A stretch of 64,000 bases of DNA from Albugo candida (taxonomy: Eukaryota > Oomycota > Peronosporomycetes > Albuginales > Albuginaceae): assembly GCA_905220665.1 (NCBI GenBank), contig CAJNAR010000175.1:62001-126000 (forward strand), in the 5' to 3' direction. The position numbers were made by a program, and so were the translations under genes. Below the pieces are notes generated by a model, which searched no databases, had not been told where the DNA came from, and saw nothing but the letters and a program-made list of their open reading frames with translations. Below are positions 11,701 through 23,051 of this stretch, in pieces (position 1 is the first letter of the stretch; every line of letters starts with the position of its first letter).

Positions 11701-14700
11701 TCAAGTATGCAACGAGTCGCACTTCAAAAGACGTGAAGGAATGCAATCACATACATCCAATTTTAGGGGCTTGATGTAAGAAGTTATTGAATGAACCTGA
11801 TGCTACATAAGATCCTGTAAGGAAAGCTCTTACATCATGTGCATCGATTCCGCGCTCACGATCATGCGTACACAGATTCTATGGTCTTTATCCAGTAACT
11901 AGCGTCCCACACGAAACACGCTTCACCTGTCACTCGACTTAGGAAAGCTCTGTTATGTATTTCTAGCACTCAAACGAAGTATAGCAGATTGATAAACAGA
12001 AATTTTCTTCCAGAAACATGTTCGTCTCTTCTAATCCTTCTCTGTGCTTTAATCATGTTTGTTTGCTTCTGAATTAAGCTCGTGATGTGTGTTATTGTAT
12101 CAGTTACGTATCTAACGTATATAGCAGTAAAAGATCATAATACACGTACTCTACGTGTTTTTAAACTAGGTGAGCGCAGATCCCGAGAATAGTAGAAGGG
12201 GATCTGCGATAAGAAGCATAGAGAATATCAATTCGTCTCTGCCTTCGGAGATGTTCAGAGAGAGGTTATACGTATTAATCAACAAGAGAGCAATAAGTAC
12301 TCCTTCGAGACAGTAAACCTACATTCAATAGAGTTTGCCACTCGAGACTAATGGAGGGCCGTTCAAACTTACACCATCTGACATTGGACCTTGATTGGTG
12401 ACATGCATTATGATTTATCGTCTTGTGTGTGAGTTCCATTATCCAAAGTCTGGGAGTACGACTTACTATATTTGGATCAATAGTATCGGACGTCAATGAA
12501 CAGCGCAATTTAGCAACATTTATTGCTGTCCAAGTCAAGATTTAAGGAATAAATATGCCGGACGGACTACGAGGTTATCTCTTCATGTCTGATCAGGATT
12601 TTTATAAGTACTGTTCAATGTAAAATATTCTCAAGCTTAGATAGCTCTATCCACGCTTAATATATCGTAAGACTACGTCTTCTTGAGCGTCCTATCGCTT
12701 TGAACAAAGAGGCAATTTTTGCAAGCAACGATGCAGTGCATTTATATTTCAGTATCGCCTCAATTATTAATCTCAACTGCTAGCTGCCGAAAAGGAGCGT
12801 TATCCGGCATAATGTGACGTCCGGACGGATTGAGATCCGCAAAACGATTACTCGTTCGTCTTTACCTGCCTAAGCTCCAAGAACGCTCAAGATATCCTTG
12901 ATAGGCATTAATGTATGATATGACATGTACCATCATATGCCCTTGAATAAATATCTCGTCCATCACTGACAGAAGAAGAAGAAACTTTGTGGCTCGAATA
13001 AACAATAGCACGGAAAAGCTTAATCGAATACGTATGATCCATTGAATTTATCCCGATGCTCGCAAACTTCTATGCTGGCGGTTCTGAGAGTAGAGATGGA
13101 GAAGATCCATCAGCTGAAGACTGATAGCATAAGTTACAAGCTTTTGTATGTCTGTGCATACAGAAATTGTATACTACTACATCCGGATTTTCCCAGCACC
13201 CATACATTGTGCCATAGTGACAGAAGTTATATCACGAGTGGGGTAGGAAAGGCGATTCGTGCAAATTAGAACTAATGTTGGACATTAATTCAGTAGTCTG
13301 GCAATTGAAGAAAAACGAGAAACATACATTTGCATTGGTGAGTACCGTTGATCTAGAAGGAAACCTGATAATGAAATTCACAAGAAAGTGAAATTGTATG
13401 GTATGCCTGCGATCTATAAGCATAGATCGATCTTCTTATAACTCGTTCAGGCGTCGCAATATGCGTAGAAACGCTTATTAACACGCATGTATTCTTTTGA
13501 GCCTTCTTTATAAAGTCAATTGAGGCGCTGATGCTGTTTTCATGCATAGTAATCTGGACAGCCTACAACATATAGTTGAGAAGAATCATCAAGTATTTTA
13601 TGATTGCTACGCAGCCATTAAATTGGGGCCTAGATAAACAGTATAATGAAGTCCTTGGCAAAGAGGGTGATATCATCGGAATACTTAGAATCTTCTTCTC
13701 CACTCTCACAGGCTTCTTGGAGCCACTAATTCTTTCTAACCCAATTTGTGATACCACTAAAACCAAAGAATTGTCGTTTGAAGCTTCTCCTGCCTCCTAC
13801 CAATCTCTAGCTAAAAGATTTCTACATTTCATATTGCCAGGGTGTACAAGAGTCACAATATGGCTATTATCCCGAACGGAATTCTGACTTATCAGACTCA
13901 AAACGGTCAAATATCACGTTGGGTTCACGCAAGTACTCATAGTGCAGAAAGGCATTCGGTGGATCAACAATCTATCAGTTAGTTTAGGCTATCGCCTTGA
14001 AGAGCGATTCAAGTGATCAGGGATTTTCGCGGTATAGGATTCTTACATTGCATTGTCAGTATAACGGATGGCAGCAGTTTTACCTGTCTTTGGACCAATC
14101 TATGCAAGCAAGATACGTGAACCAGAGGGAACTGTCTGATGCATAGACAGGTCTGCATGAATCATAACACACACAATAGTATTTGATTTCGTATTTTGAC
14201 GAATTCTTTGTTCACTTTGCTGTACAACGAGGCTCACCAACATCTCAAATATTCCTATACTCTTGATCGCTGTCTTATCAATAGATACTAAGAATGTACA
14301 TTGGGATATTCAGGATTACCCCCGTCGTCCGTTTCGAAGAAGAAGACCGACATTCTACTATCCAAATGTAATGAACTATTGTGGAGGCGTCTCCTTTGGG
14401 CCTTGGATACATATTGCATTATTTAATTTTTCATAGCTGTATAAAGTAAATACTTCCTGCCCACTCAGTACCACTTATAACCTGCATATGTGTCTCCATC
14501 ACTTATCATCGCGCGACGCCTATTAAACAGTAGACGCTCATTGATACTTCAAATCTCGATTTAGCCCATGCCGTCTCAGTATCCAGAGAAAAGACAGAGA
14601 TCAGGAATACGTTTTTGAGATTGTATTGATCATTTGAGATGCTGGTGAGCCTTTTCTTCCTAGTGAGCCAAACGATCAATAGCAAGACATGTGATCCTTT

Positions 14701-16289
14701 GAGATATCAATGGAGCTATGAATACTGTAATGCGACTGCTTTATACGAGCTCACTGAGCTGACGATCAGGCTTTTAGCACTCAATTTAGATTTACATGAT
14801 ATCTATGGTGCATCTTGACATATTGTATTATGATAATCGCTCTATAGATGTGAGGCGAGCAAAGAATTTCTAAGCCTATTAGATTGAGTCCTGCTGGACA
14901 GGAATATGCTGCTTGATTATAAATGTAGAAGGCTTTGACTTTGTGGGAGTAATGAACGAAACGCTCCTTATAGATAAATGCTGCATCTTGACTGGAGAGT
15001 AATCGTTCTCAAAAGACAGGCAGGGAGAAAAAGTAGCGGACTAGTGAAAAAACTAATGGACGGAATCGAAAAGTCTATCTTTCCATAAAATTTAAAACAT
15101 TTGCGATGTGATCAGTTTATCTCAGAGCTTTACAATTGGCATGAAGAAGATAAATAAGGAGCTAAACGCGAAAAATCAACGAGCACAGTCCAAGACATTC
15201 ACTGCCTTGGCTTGTTAGTATGGGCCTGATGTTTGAATGAATTTCAGCCTTGATTTTACTATCGTGGTCATACTCCAAGTTTCCTGATCAGCTTGACTAG
15301 GAATTGAGCTCGAATAACTCTTGAAAGATATTTTAGCGTTTAGCAAGTCGAGTTTGACGCAGGTAATGCATCAAAGCATCTCCATGGTGTTTTGACAGAC
15401 GCGTTATTACGATCGAGCAAGTTGAAATTCGGAAGGAAAAAGCCGATTCCAGATGTCAGAGATTCTGTAGGATCTGATCATGATAATATATATAGCTGCG
15501 AAATTTGTCGACGAGAGTGTGTATTAGGTAGATTGTGCCTTTGCAATTGACTTCATCGAGCAAGAAGACGAAGTCATTATACGGGATAATGGTGAAAAGT
15601 AAATGATCGAGAATCAGTCAAATCGGCGTCGCCATGGTTCGTGCACGCAAAGAGCTGAGAAAGGAGATCTAAATGAGATCTGCATAGAAAAGTCAGCTGG
15701 ACATTGCTGTATGTGCAGTAACATTCGTCTGAATGCCGGAGGAAAAAGGCAGTAGTTTCGACGAGCAAGAATTCCCACCACCCAACATGAGAAAGCAGAA
15801 TGATTGGAAGGGTGTGCGCTTTGTTGCCCGTTCCATAGATGCGCTGTAGTTGCTCAAATTATCATGATATGTCGTTTTGTCTGGAGCGCCTACGCAAGTG
15901 TGTTTACACTATCTGTTGCTGAACCTATCCATTTGCGGTAGAGTTCTCATAACCGCGATCAGAGTGTGACCAGCTCTGCTTATATTGATACGTGACAGGA
16001 AACACTAATACAAATCAGTTCCACACATAATGTTTCCCAACTGCACGCGCTGATCCCGCCAGTCTCTCAGCGCAAGCGGCAATGTAAAGGACAAGGTGAT
16101 CGACCAGATCGGGTGGAATCTCTCAGTCCATGTCGATGAATTCATTTAAGATCCATAACGCCAATTATCTGAAAATGACCATCATTCGGCGCCGACGATA
16201 AAACCGGTATGACCGTATCACAATGACCTTTAGAATACCGTCAAGTACCGATTTCTTACAGCGCAGCCAGACTTCTCAGTACTTTGTAT
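8795..16289. other. 7.5-kb gene-poor, A/T-rich stretch
   Basis: No gene can be supported. Open frames are short, and the longest ones with apparent starts match nothing recognisable. The pair of overlapping frames on both strands at 13563-13887 includes the clean stretch WGLDKQYNEVLGKEGDIIG on the plus strand. It may be a fragment of a degraded mobile element, but I cannot name it. ACGT-core sites (TGACGTG at 9038, CATCACGT near 9097) lie 240-300 bp upstream of the Pro/Gln-rich gene and may belong to its promoter. Confidence 0.5.
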
Positions 16290-19172
16290 ATGCAGAATGT
16301 GTCACCACGATTCAAGCAACAAGTCCATCCGCAGTCCAATATAGATCTAGCTAAGGATGGGAATATAAACATGCGAGTTCCTGTCTCTCTACCGCAACTA
16401 CGACGAGCACTTGAAACTATTTGCAGCCATTTGTGTACATTTGGAGACACTATAAACCGGTTTTTCGAATTATATAAACTCTTATTGGATGAAATTAGGC
16501 GATTAGAGCTCTCCGATGAGAATGTATCAAATTTGCAATCAGAAAAACGATCTGATGAAGCAAAAGCACTCGAAAGCGCTCTCCATGCCCTTGTTTCCAC
16601 CGATCTAACGCTACTGGTAGATAGCGCTGAATCCAAAATCCATACCGACATTCAACAGCTCCAAAAAAGTCGTCTGAATGCACCAGAATCGAACACAAAT
16701 CTCACACATAAAAGCCTGCATTCAGGAGAGCAGATTTCATCACAAAATATTTCGATCGAATCCGTTTTAGAACTCAGAAGCGCAGTTAAAGAAAGCGTAT
16801 CTCGAATTGAACGCATGCAAGCTGTTGTTGAGCAGGAAACACGCCACTTTCAGCACAGGCAAAGCAGTGTTTTGGATAGTACGCATGACGACGAAGTGAT
16901 CGATACGGATGAAAAATCTGCTCGCCTGTTCCTTTGGGGTCGGCCGCCAGGATGGAGTCATACAAATTCGCTTCTAACGCCGCAAAAGGTCGATGTTCTT
17001 CCGGGTCAAAGTATCGTTCAGATTGCCTGTGGAGGGAATCACATTTTGTATTTATCTCATGCAGGAGACGTATACAGCAGCGAAGACCATTGTGTGTCGA
17101 GTATGGAGACTACAGACATCCTGAAAACGCCCCAATTAGTCAAAGAGCTCGCTTTGGAGAAGGCTCTACATCGAACACCTATCATCAATATCGCGTGCGG
17201 GGCTAAACATTCCGTTGCACTCACGTCAGCTGGGGAAGTATACACATGGGGAAGCGGTGAAGACGGGCGCTTGGGACACGGTGAAATGCGCGATCGGAAT
17301 GTGCCTCGTAAGATAATGGCATTATTACGACATAGGATCGTGAATGTGAGTTGTGGAGGAGCACACACTGTTGTCGTATCGGATCAGAATTCTGTGTTTG
17401 TTTTCGGACGTGGACGAAATGGTCGATTAGGCTTGGGCGATACAAAATGTCATGATACTCCTCAGCAGGTGCCAACTTGGAATTTTAGAAAACAAAGAAT
17501 CATCAAGATTGTGTGTGGGTGGAATTTCACGATTGCTTTGAGTTTAGAAGGACGCGTTTTCAGCTGGGGAAAGCAAAGTGAAGGGCAATGCGGACTCGGG
17601 TTTTCCGATCAAGACGAACTCTCACCGTGTTTGATAGAAAAACTACTCGATTCTCGCATCATCGATGTGGCTTGTGGGTATACGCACTCCCTTGCACTCA
17701 CTTCTCAGCATGAGGTTCTATCTTGGGGTCTTGGTGAATATGGTCAACTAGGACGAGGAATTGTGTATCAGCCGTCACCAGAGAGTATCGATACGAGTCT
17801 TTTCACGTGTCAAGAAGGTCGTCCTTGTCAGATCTGTTGTGGCGCTTTTCACTCAATAATCATTACAGAAAGCAGGAGTTTGTATGCGTGTGGACTCAAT
17901 TCGTATGGCGCCTGTGGATTGGGACATACATTCAATCGTGATATTCCAGAAAGAAATGATTTCTTCGTCAATCTCGGTATTGACGTTGTTCTTTGTTGCG
18001 GTCACAAATATACGATCGCTTTGGAAGTCGGTCAAGTTCCAAGTCTGTCAGCTGGATGTCGTCGCTACACCTCAGAGAGCAGTTCTTCCATCTCCACTCT
18101 TCACATGGAAGCCGCTTTTCCCCATAAAGAAGCTCGAATGCAAAGCGTTTCGTCCAATATGAATGAACGCAAGTCTCTTCATCAAAGAGAAGAAGAGCTA
18201 CGTCGAGCAAAGAAAATTTGGCGCACACGAATCTTACTGGACTGGGAGCAAAGTCGTCATAGCTCTCTGACGCATACGATGTGGCGTCAAGGTATTCCGC
18301 CTTCCATTCGAGCTCGCGTGTGGCCTCTTGCGATCGGTAATGCTCTGAAAACGACCCCGGAAATGTATCATCTGTACCGCGATCGAGCGAATCAATCCAA
18401 GCAGCTCTCACAGCATGATAAAAGCTTTGGCAGAGAGCACAGTTTATCATTGATTGATACAGATTTGCCTCGAACGTTTCCGTCCTTGCGGCTATTCGAC
18501 AGCACCGGACCGTACAATGAATATCTTGTTCAGGTATTGGAAACCTATGCGTGTTATCGACCAGATTTGGGCTACATTCAGGGGATGAGCTACCTGGCTG
18601 CGATGCTGTGCCTCCATATACCGACGAATCCGTATCTGACGTTCCAATGCCTCGCTAATCTTATGGTCCAGCATCATCTTTTCACATTCTACTTGCTCGA
18701 TCCAGCGCTCTCAAACGAGTATTACCAGCTTTTCCAAGAATTTCTGAATTTACGACTGCCTCAGGTAGCGAAGAAATGGCACGAAATGGGTCTTTCCACA
18801 TCAATGTATCTTCTCAATTGGCTTCAGACGATTTTCTTCCAGATACTACCGCTTGAAATCGCCGCCAGAGTATTTGATTGTTTCCTGTTGGACGGCACGG
18901 ATTCTTTGTTTCGGACAGCAATGGCCATCCACGAGATATTCATCGACGAATTGCTCCATGCTCAGCAGCTAGAAGATGTTTTACCGCTTCTACAGCGGAA
19001 TCCCGCGACACAATCGTCTTGGGCTCTTGTGACGGAAGAACGTCTGTTTCGTGTCATCAATCAGATCTCAGTCCCTACCAGCATTCACATCCGACTACAA
19101 CGCGTGAATCAAGATGTCTTTTTCTACCAGAAAACAAGCAGTTCAATGGACCGAGTGACAATGGAAGCGTAA
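16290..19172 (+). CDS. RCC1-repeat / TBC domain protein, putative Rab GAP
   Basis: A single exon encodes 960 residues. The first in-frame ATG is at 16290, after an in-frame TGA at 16224. The N-terminal 200 residues are helical and possibly coiled-coil. Residues about 210-580 hold RCC1-type beta-propeller repeats, with blades ending in patterns such as IACGAKHSVALTSAGEVYTW, GxxGRLGHG and GLGEYGQLGRG. A basic linker (EEELRRAKKIWRTR) leads to a TBC domain at about 665-890. It starts WRQGIPPSIRARVWP and keeps both catalytic fingers of this class: the Arg in IDTDLPRTFP (about 728) and the Gln in YIQG (about 764). TBC proteins stimulate GTP hydrolysis by Rab GTPases in membrane traffic, so GAP activity is expected. 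The RCC1 blades may recruit membrane or protein, but the target Rab is unknown. The stop lies 93 bp from the stop of the convergent kinase gene. Confidence 0.9.
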   Translation: MQNVSPRFKQQVHPQSNIDLAKDGNINMRVPVSLPQLRRALETICSHLCTFGDTINRFFELYKLLLDEIRRLELSDENVSNLQSEKRSDEAKALESALHALVSTDLTLLVDSAESKIHTDIQQLQKSRLNAPESNTNLTHKSLHSGEQISSQNISIESVLELRSAVKESVSRIERMQAVVEQETRHFQHRQSSVLDSTHDDEVIDTDEKSARLFLWGRPPGWSHTNSLLTPQKVDVLPGQSIVQIACGGNHILYLSHAGDVYSSEDHCVSSMETTDILKTPQLVKELALEKALHRTPIINIACGAKHSVALTSAGEVYTWGSGEDGRLGHGEMRDRNVPRKIMALLRHRIVNVSCGGAHTVVVSDQNSVFVFGRGRNGRLGLGDTKCHDTPQQVPTWNFRKQRIIKIVCGWNFTIALSLEGRVFSWGKQSEGQCGLGFSDQDELSPCLIEKLLDSRIIDVACGYTHSLALTSQHEVLSWGLGEYGQLGRGIVYQPSPESIDTSLFTCQEGRPCQICCGAFHSIIITESRSLYACGLNSYGACGLGHTFNRDIPERNDFFVNLGIDVVLCCGHKYTIALEVGQVPSLSAGCRRYTSESSSSISTLHMEAAFPHKEARMQSVSSNMNERKSLHQREEELRRAKKIWRTRILLDWEQSRHSSLTHTMWRQGIPPSIRARVWPLAIGNALKTTPEMYHLYRDRANQSKQLSQHDKSFGREHSLSLIDTDLPRTFPSLRLFDSTGPYNEYLVQVLETYACYRPDLGYIQGMSYLAAMLCLHIPTNPYLTFQCLANLMVQHHLFTFYLLDPALSNEYYQLFQEFLNLRLPQVAKKWHEMGLSTSMYLLNWLQTIFFQILPLEIAARVFDCFLLDGTDSLFRTAMAIHEIFIDELLHAQQLEDVLPLLQRNPATQSSWALVTEERLFRVINQISVPTSIHIRLQRVNQDVFFYQKTSSSMDRVTMEA

Positions 19173-19265
19173 TGCATGGACATATTGGGCTCAGTGATGC
19201 GCACGGATCGATTTCCTGTGGCAGGAATGGAAGTGATACAGAGGAAACCCCAAGCCCATTCATAT

Positions 19266-20921
19266 TCAAACACGACTACAAGAAGAAACCCAAGGATGAC
19301 GCCGTATCTCGCTGACAGATATTCGCTTGATTGGATCGAGTATCAGCATCCTGAATATCAAATTCTGAGCGGTTGATGAAACACCTCGCTTTTGCATTGC
19401 AGTCGAAGCGTACTCCCAATTCAAATGCTGGGAAGCGCTGACGAAAAGTGTGTCATCTGCGTGACACTGAGTGGATTCATACGGATGCGTGCCAACCAAG
19501 ATTTGATACAATACAATGCCTAAACTGAATACATCGGCTGCTGGCGTCAGAGGAATCGGCGGATCGTGAAATCGTTCTGGAGCCATGTATCCTGGAGTTC
19601 CAATCACTAATCGGTGTGTCTGTAAACGACGGGAGCAATCGACAGCCGCACCAAAATCAATCAATCCGACGCATCTTCCATTATCGTTGATCATGATATT
19701 TTCCAGTTTGATGTCGCAATGTACGATATTTCCGCCGTGTAATACCGTTAAAAATTCCAGCAACTTTTGAATGACATTGACAGCGTCTTTCTCGCCCAAA
19801 AGTGGTGCGTTTTTAGAGTGTCTTCTCAAAAACTCGGCTAATGTGGTTCCTGGATACTTTGGCATGACCAAGCAGACTGCCGAGCTTGTTTCGATCACCC
19901 GATACTTTGTGATAGCCTCCAGTATCGAGACATCTGAATGCTCGATAGCAATGGGGTAAAGCCGCTTCAATATAGCGATTTCATTACCAAAACTCGACCC
20001 AAACGAAAGTTTTTCTGTGTCCATGATAGAATCGATACAACTGTTTTGTAATTGTTTGATCACAAATTCTTCCTTGGTGACTCTGGATTGCACGCTCCAT
20101 ACTTTGGATTGCCGAGAATGCTTTGATATTTTGTGTGTGGGTTGCAATTGTTGGAGCCAAAATGCAGTTTGTAGCACCAAATTGAAGAGATCTTTCCATT
20201 TCAGAGCCTGAGATTCATCTTCAAAGCGTATATTGATGCAATCATCCATTTTCGATGTGTCGTCCGTTTTACCCAAAGTATTGACGATTTTCAATTCCTT
20301 CGCGCGACATTTGGTGTGTGATACTGACGTGGCGTATGGCGACATGAATGAGATCTGAAAGCAATTTCTATCCTTCAAAGTGCCAATTTGCTTGTTTTTT
20401 TCCATTGAGCGAATCCAAAGCCGTGGGAATTCACCAGTTTCCAGTTTGAGCGATGCCTTTGTGAACGTATCGAAAACGCTTCGCTCCCCAACAAATATTT
20501 TGACATCCTGAACTGTGAAGCAATGGCGTAAGATGGGAAGCTTTGTTGAAACGATTGTATCTTGTTGTACCGTACGTTCACATTTTTCCTTGCAGCTGAA
20601 TGTACAGCATCTTGACTGGGAAATTAACAAAGAGCCACCGGGAATCTGTGCGGCGACAGTTGTGCGATCGCTCAATTGCGACAAACTGCATCGATCATTT
20701 TTACTCCCTTTTTTCGAACGCTCTTTCCGCCTTCTTAAGCCGCCGCATGACGCCAAAAAGTTACAACTTTTATCGAATAAAATACTTTTTTTACGCTCCT
20801 CTCTGTCAATTGAATTGCGAATCTCTTCTTCGTCCCACACGGAGGAACGATAACTCGCATGAGACATCGATTTATTTCTATCGCGCATCGAGTGTTCTCT
20901 GAATGGAGTGGAGACGTTCAT
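19266..20921 (-). CDS. PH-like domain plus Ser/Thr protein kinase
   Basis: A single exon encodes 551 residues. The basic, Ser-rich first 110 residues look disordered. Residues about 130-255 resemble a PH domain, ending in the typical helix FEDESQALKWKDLFNLVL. The kinase domain spans about 272-547, with the ATP-binding Lys in EEFVIK (289), a possible alpha-C Glu at 314, the catalytic loop HCDIKLENI (Asp 403), DFG (422-424), GTPGYMAPE and the subdomain XI Arg in DPIKRIS. The loop reads HCD where HRD is usual, and I see no clear Gly-rich loop before Lys 289. Activity is likely but not certain. A lipid-recruited signalling kinase is inferred from the PH-kinase order; the substrate is unknown. It is transcribed towards the RCC1-TBC gene. 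Confidence 0.85.
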   Translation of the reverse strand: MNVSTPFREHSMRDRNKSMSHASYRSSVWDEEEIRNSIDREERKKSILFDKSCNFLASCGGLRRRKERSKKGSKNDRCSLSQLSDRTTVAAQIPGGSLLISQSRCCTFSCKEKCERTVQQDTIVSTKLPILRHCFTVQDVKIFVGERSVFDTFTKASLKLETGEFPRLWIRSMEKNKQIGTLKDRNCFQISFMSPYATSVSHTKCRAKELKIVNTLGKTDDTSKMDDCINIRFEDESQALKWKDLFNLVLQTAFWLQQLQPTHKISKHSRQSKVWSVQSRVTKEEFVIKQLQNSCIDSIMDTEKLSFGSSFGNEIAILKRLYPIAIEHSDVSILEAITKYRVIETSSAVCLVMPKYPGTTLAEFLRRHSKNAPLLGEKDAVNVIQKLLEFLTVLHGGNIVHCDIKLENIMINDNGRCVGLIDFGAAVDCSRRLQTHRLVIGTPGYMAPERFHDPPIPLTPAADVFSLGIVLYQILVGTHPYESTQCHADDTLFVSASQHLNWEYASTAMQKRGVSSTAQNLIFRMLILDPIKRISVSEIRRHPWVSSCSRV

Positions 20922-21394
20922 AAGTGAACAGCTATTGTCAGACGTCTTATTGCTGTAACGGAATGAAACCTATGAGAATGCGACCTTCACGAGGAGAGCT
21001 GTCGTTATTTATTATGTTGAATCAGTTGTCCCCATGATTTCCTTATCGCGATAAAGGTCATGATAATGTTAGACCAATCGTTGGCTTGCATGCGACGATA
21101 TGGAATTTAGCCCAGTTGTCGCATACTTTACGCCAGTGTAAAAAAGCACAATCATTCCGGAACATTCTAGAGTTGTACTCGGAATTCCAATAGTGAAATC
21201 AAATTTGATTGTTTGCAACACAGAGAAAAACGTTTTGAAGCCTTTACGCCACGTTTGATTATCGCAGCGGTTGCTCGGGAAGAAACTTGACACACGTAAA
21301 CGAGTGACACTGCCTTTTAATATTAATAAATCTGATTACCATATACAGGTCAAAAGGGGAGGAAAGTCAACTTTTTTGTCTGGTGAAAAATCAA

Positions 21395-21666
21395 ATGAAC
21401 AGTTTATTGCAGAGGAACCCACGCGCAGTGCGGTAAAGCGAATGTTTAACGCTCTGCGTGCTTTTTTTTAATGAGGCTTTGGTATCACTAGGATTACAGC
21501 TTGGATTTTAGCGGGTTCCGTCGCATACATTTGGTATCAACGCGATAGGAAGAAAGCGCCGGCAGATGTCTTCACAGCTGATGATGCAAATAAGTGGAAC
21601 CGCGATGTACTTGATCGCACGCACACGCTGTCAGAAGCAGAACGTGCGCAACGAGGCAAAAAGTAA
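21395..21666 (+). CDS. Tiny single-span membrane protein, copy 1
   Basis: Two exons (21395-21432 and 21492-21666) flank a 59-nt intron with GTAAAG donor and a pyrimidine-rich CTAG acceptor. Together they encode 70 residues. A short N-terminus (MNSLLQRNPRAVR) is followed by one membrane segment (ITAWILAGSVAYIWY), then QRDRKKAP and a hydrophilic tail with KWNRDVLDRT. It shares layout with the next gene: one early intron in the same phase, a membrane segment followed by (Q/R)RD, and an NRD motif about 22-27 residues further on. Topology and size fit a small mitochondrial inner-membrane or ER protein, but I do not recognise the family. The splice prediction rests on signals plus the resemblance to copy 2. 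Confidence 0.6.
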
Positions 21667-21822
21667 AGTCTATCGTTCTGACTCAGAAATTCGGAGTCTG
21701 AGTATTATCAGATGTTACGACGGTTGAAAGAAAAATGAATAGTCTTTTCGCAAGAATAATCACTTCGTCGCATACGATGCGTTTGTTTGAACGCTCTAGT
21801 ATCTAAAAAGGCGAGAGAAAGC

Positions 21823-22108
21823 ATGGTGAATCCTTCTGAGCAAATGAACAAACAGCTTAAGCCGAACAACGCCATGTCTTTTGGGTAAGTGCTGTGCAGA
21901 GTATGTTTGATCTTTGCAGCAAATTATGGAATCTTGTAATTGTAGGAGAGCAGCCGCTTTAGCAGGTGGGATTGCGTTTGCGGCGTGGTATATTATTTAT
22001 CGAAGAGACACACGAACTCCTCCAACACATTTGAATGCAGATTTACTGAATCGAGACATGGGAACCACACAACAGAGTCGTATGCCATCACCTTCCAAGC
22101 GCGATTGA
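21823..22108 (+). CDS. Tiny single-span membrane protein, copy 2
   Basis: Two exons (21823-21884 and 21946-22108) flank a 61-nt intron with a GTAAGT donor and TGTAG acceptor, encoding 74 residues. The N-terminus is MVNPSEQMNKQLKPNNAMSF. One membrane segment (AAALAGGIAFAAWYIIY) follows, then RRDTRTPP and LNADLLNRDMG. It is a diverged tandem duplicate of the preceding gene, judged by intron phase, intron size, membrane segment position and the RD...NRD signature. Copy 1 and copy 2 are 156 bp apart on the same strand. Function unknown; small organellar membrane subunit or assembly factor is a guess from size and topology only. Confidence 0.65.
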
Positions 22109-22197
22109 GGCAAACGGGCAGGTTGATGATTGTATATGTGTTGTGCAATCAAAGTCAGTACTAAAATACGCGGAGCTTACTGTTTTACTGTCCTGAA

Positions 22198-22969
22198 TTA
22201 CGTTTCCTGTGAAGAGCGCTCAACTTTGAAAAACTGACACTCGTGCGAGTCGGAAAGCACTTGCACGAACTGCTGCATCTCTTCTTTGGATTCAAAAGCC
22301 TTCACATCACAGAATGAAACACTTTTCAATACGAAATGCGAGCGAAATCGAACCTTTGGCTCCTGTAGCAGTGAGTCTAGATTGTAGTGAACACCTTCAA
22401 TCTAGGACACCAATCAACGGATGTGGTACACTCTACTCTTGGCAGCAGATCGTACCTGCTTGATTGCGAACCAATGTCGCTGCTCGAGTTTCTTCCATGA
22501 AAACCATCGCCTTGTGACAATATTACACAAGATCCCTACCACATTATCCGTTGTGCACTTTGCTTCTTCACTGTCGATCCAACTCATAGTGTACCCTCAA
22601 CGTGAAACGGTTAGCATATGTGTCATCTGTAATACTTGCGTTATGAGCACCTTTTTGCTGTAAGATGTGGGTGAGTACATTCACATCGTAATTACCATAT
22701 CCAAAAGGAAACTCGTAGGCTAACTTGTTGTACTGGTCTCGCAAGAGCGGTACATACGATAAAACGCCAGAATTTGGACTGATGGACGTTTCCAGCTGCA
22801 GCAGTGATTGGCTTGCTTGTGACATATCCTCCGAACTAAATAATGCCTCTTCCTCACGAATCCATTACTTCTTATTTCTGAATACGTTACAGGAATTCAA
22901 AATACCTTGTAAAAGATTATTTATCGCATGCAAACCGCAGCGCATAAACGACTGTCTTTCATGATACAT
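22198..22969 (-). CDS. Josephin-domain deubiquitinase
   Basis: Four exons (22969-22906, 22848-22651, 22595-22456, 22401-22198) are separated by introns of 57, 55 and 54 nt and encode 201 residues. The whole protein is one Josephin domain, close in length to human JOSD1/JOSD2. It starts MYHERQSFMRCGLHAINNLLQ with the nucleophile Cys 11. GYGNYDVNVLTHILQQKGY follows, then the catalytic His in RHWFAIK and the third residue region in EGVHYNLDS. All three catalytic positions are present, so it should remove ubiquitin from substrates. The splice sites were chosen because each junction restores the Josephin alignment and removes an in-frame stop. It shares an 82-bp divergent promoter region with the helicase gene. 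Confidence 0.88.
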
Positions 22970-23051
22970 CGACGAACGCGACTAGTATTGTAAATACTAT
23001 CCAAGACACTACCGTTTCTCAAAAAAACGCTGACCCTCGTACGCTTCGAAA
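22970..23051. promoter_or_regulatory. 82-bp divergent promoter region
   Basis: The start codons of the Josephin gene (minus) and the ASCC3-type helicase gene (plus) are only 82 bp apart, so this segment must hold the 5' leaders and most promoter elements of both. No TATA box is evident. Shared regulation is possible and is inferred from spacing alone. Confidence 0.55.

Noticed and set aside
13563..13887. Open frames on both strands
   Set aside because: Possibly mobile-element debris, but no diagnostic motif could be named.
21069..21293. Minus-strand 74-codon frame between the kinase and the small membrane genes
   Set aside because: It begins at GTG with no ATG before an upstream in-frame stop, and no splice partner was found.
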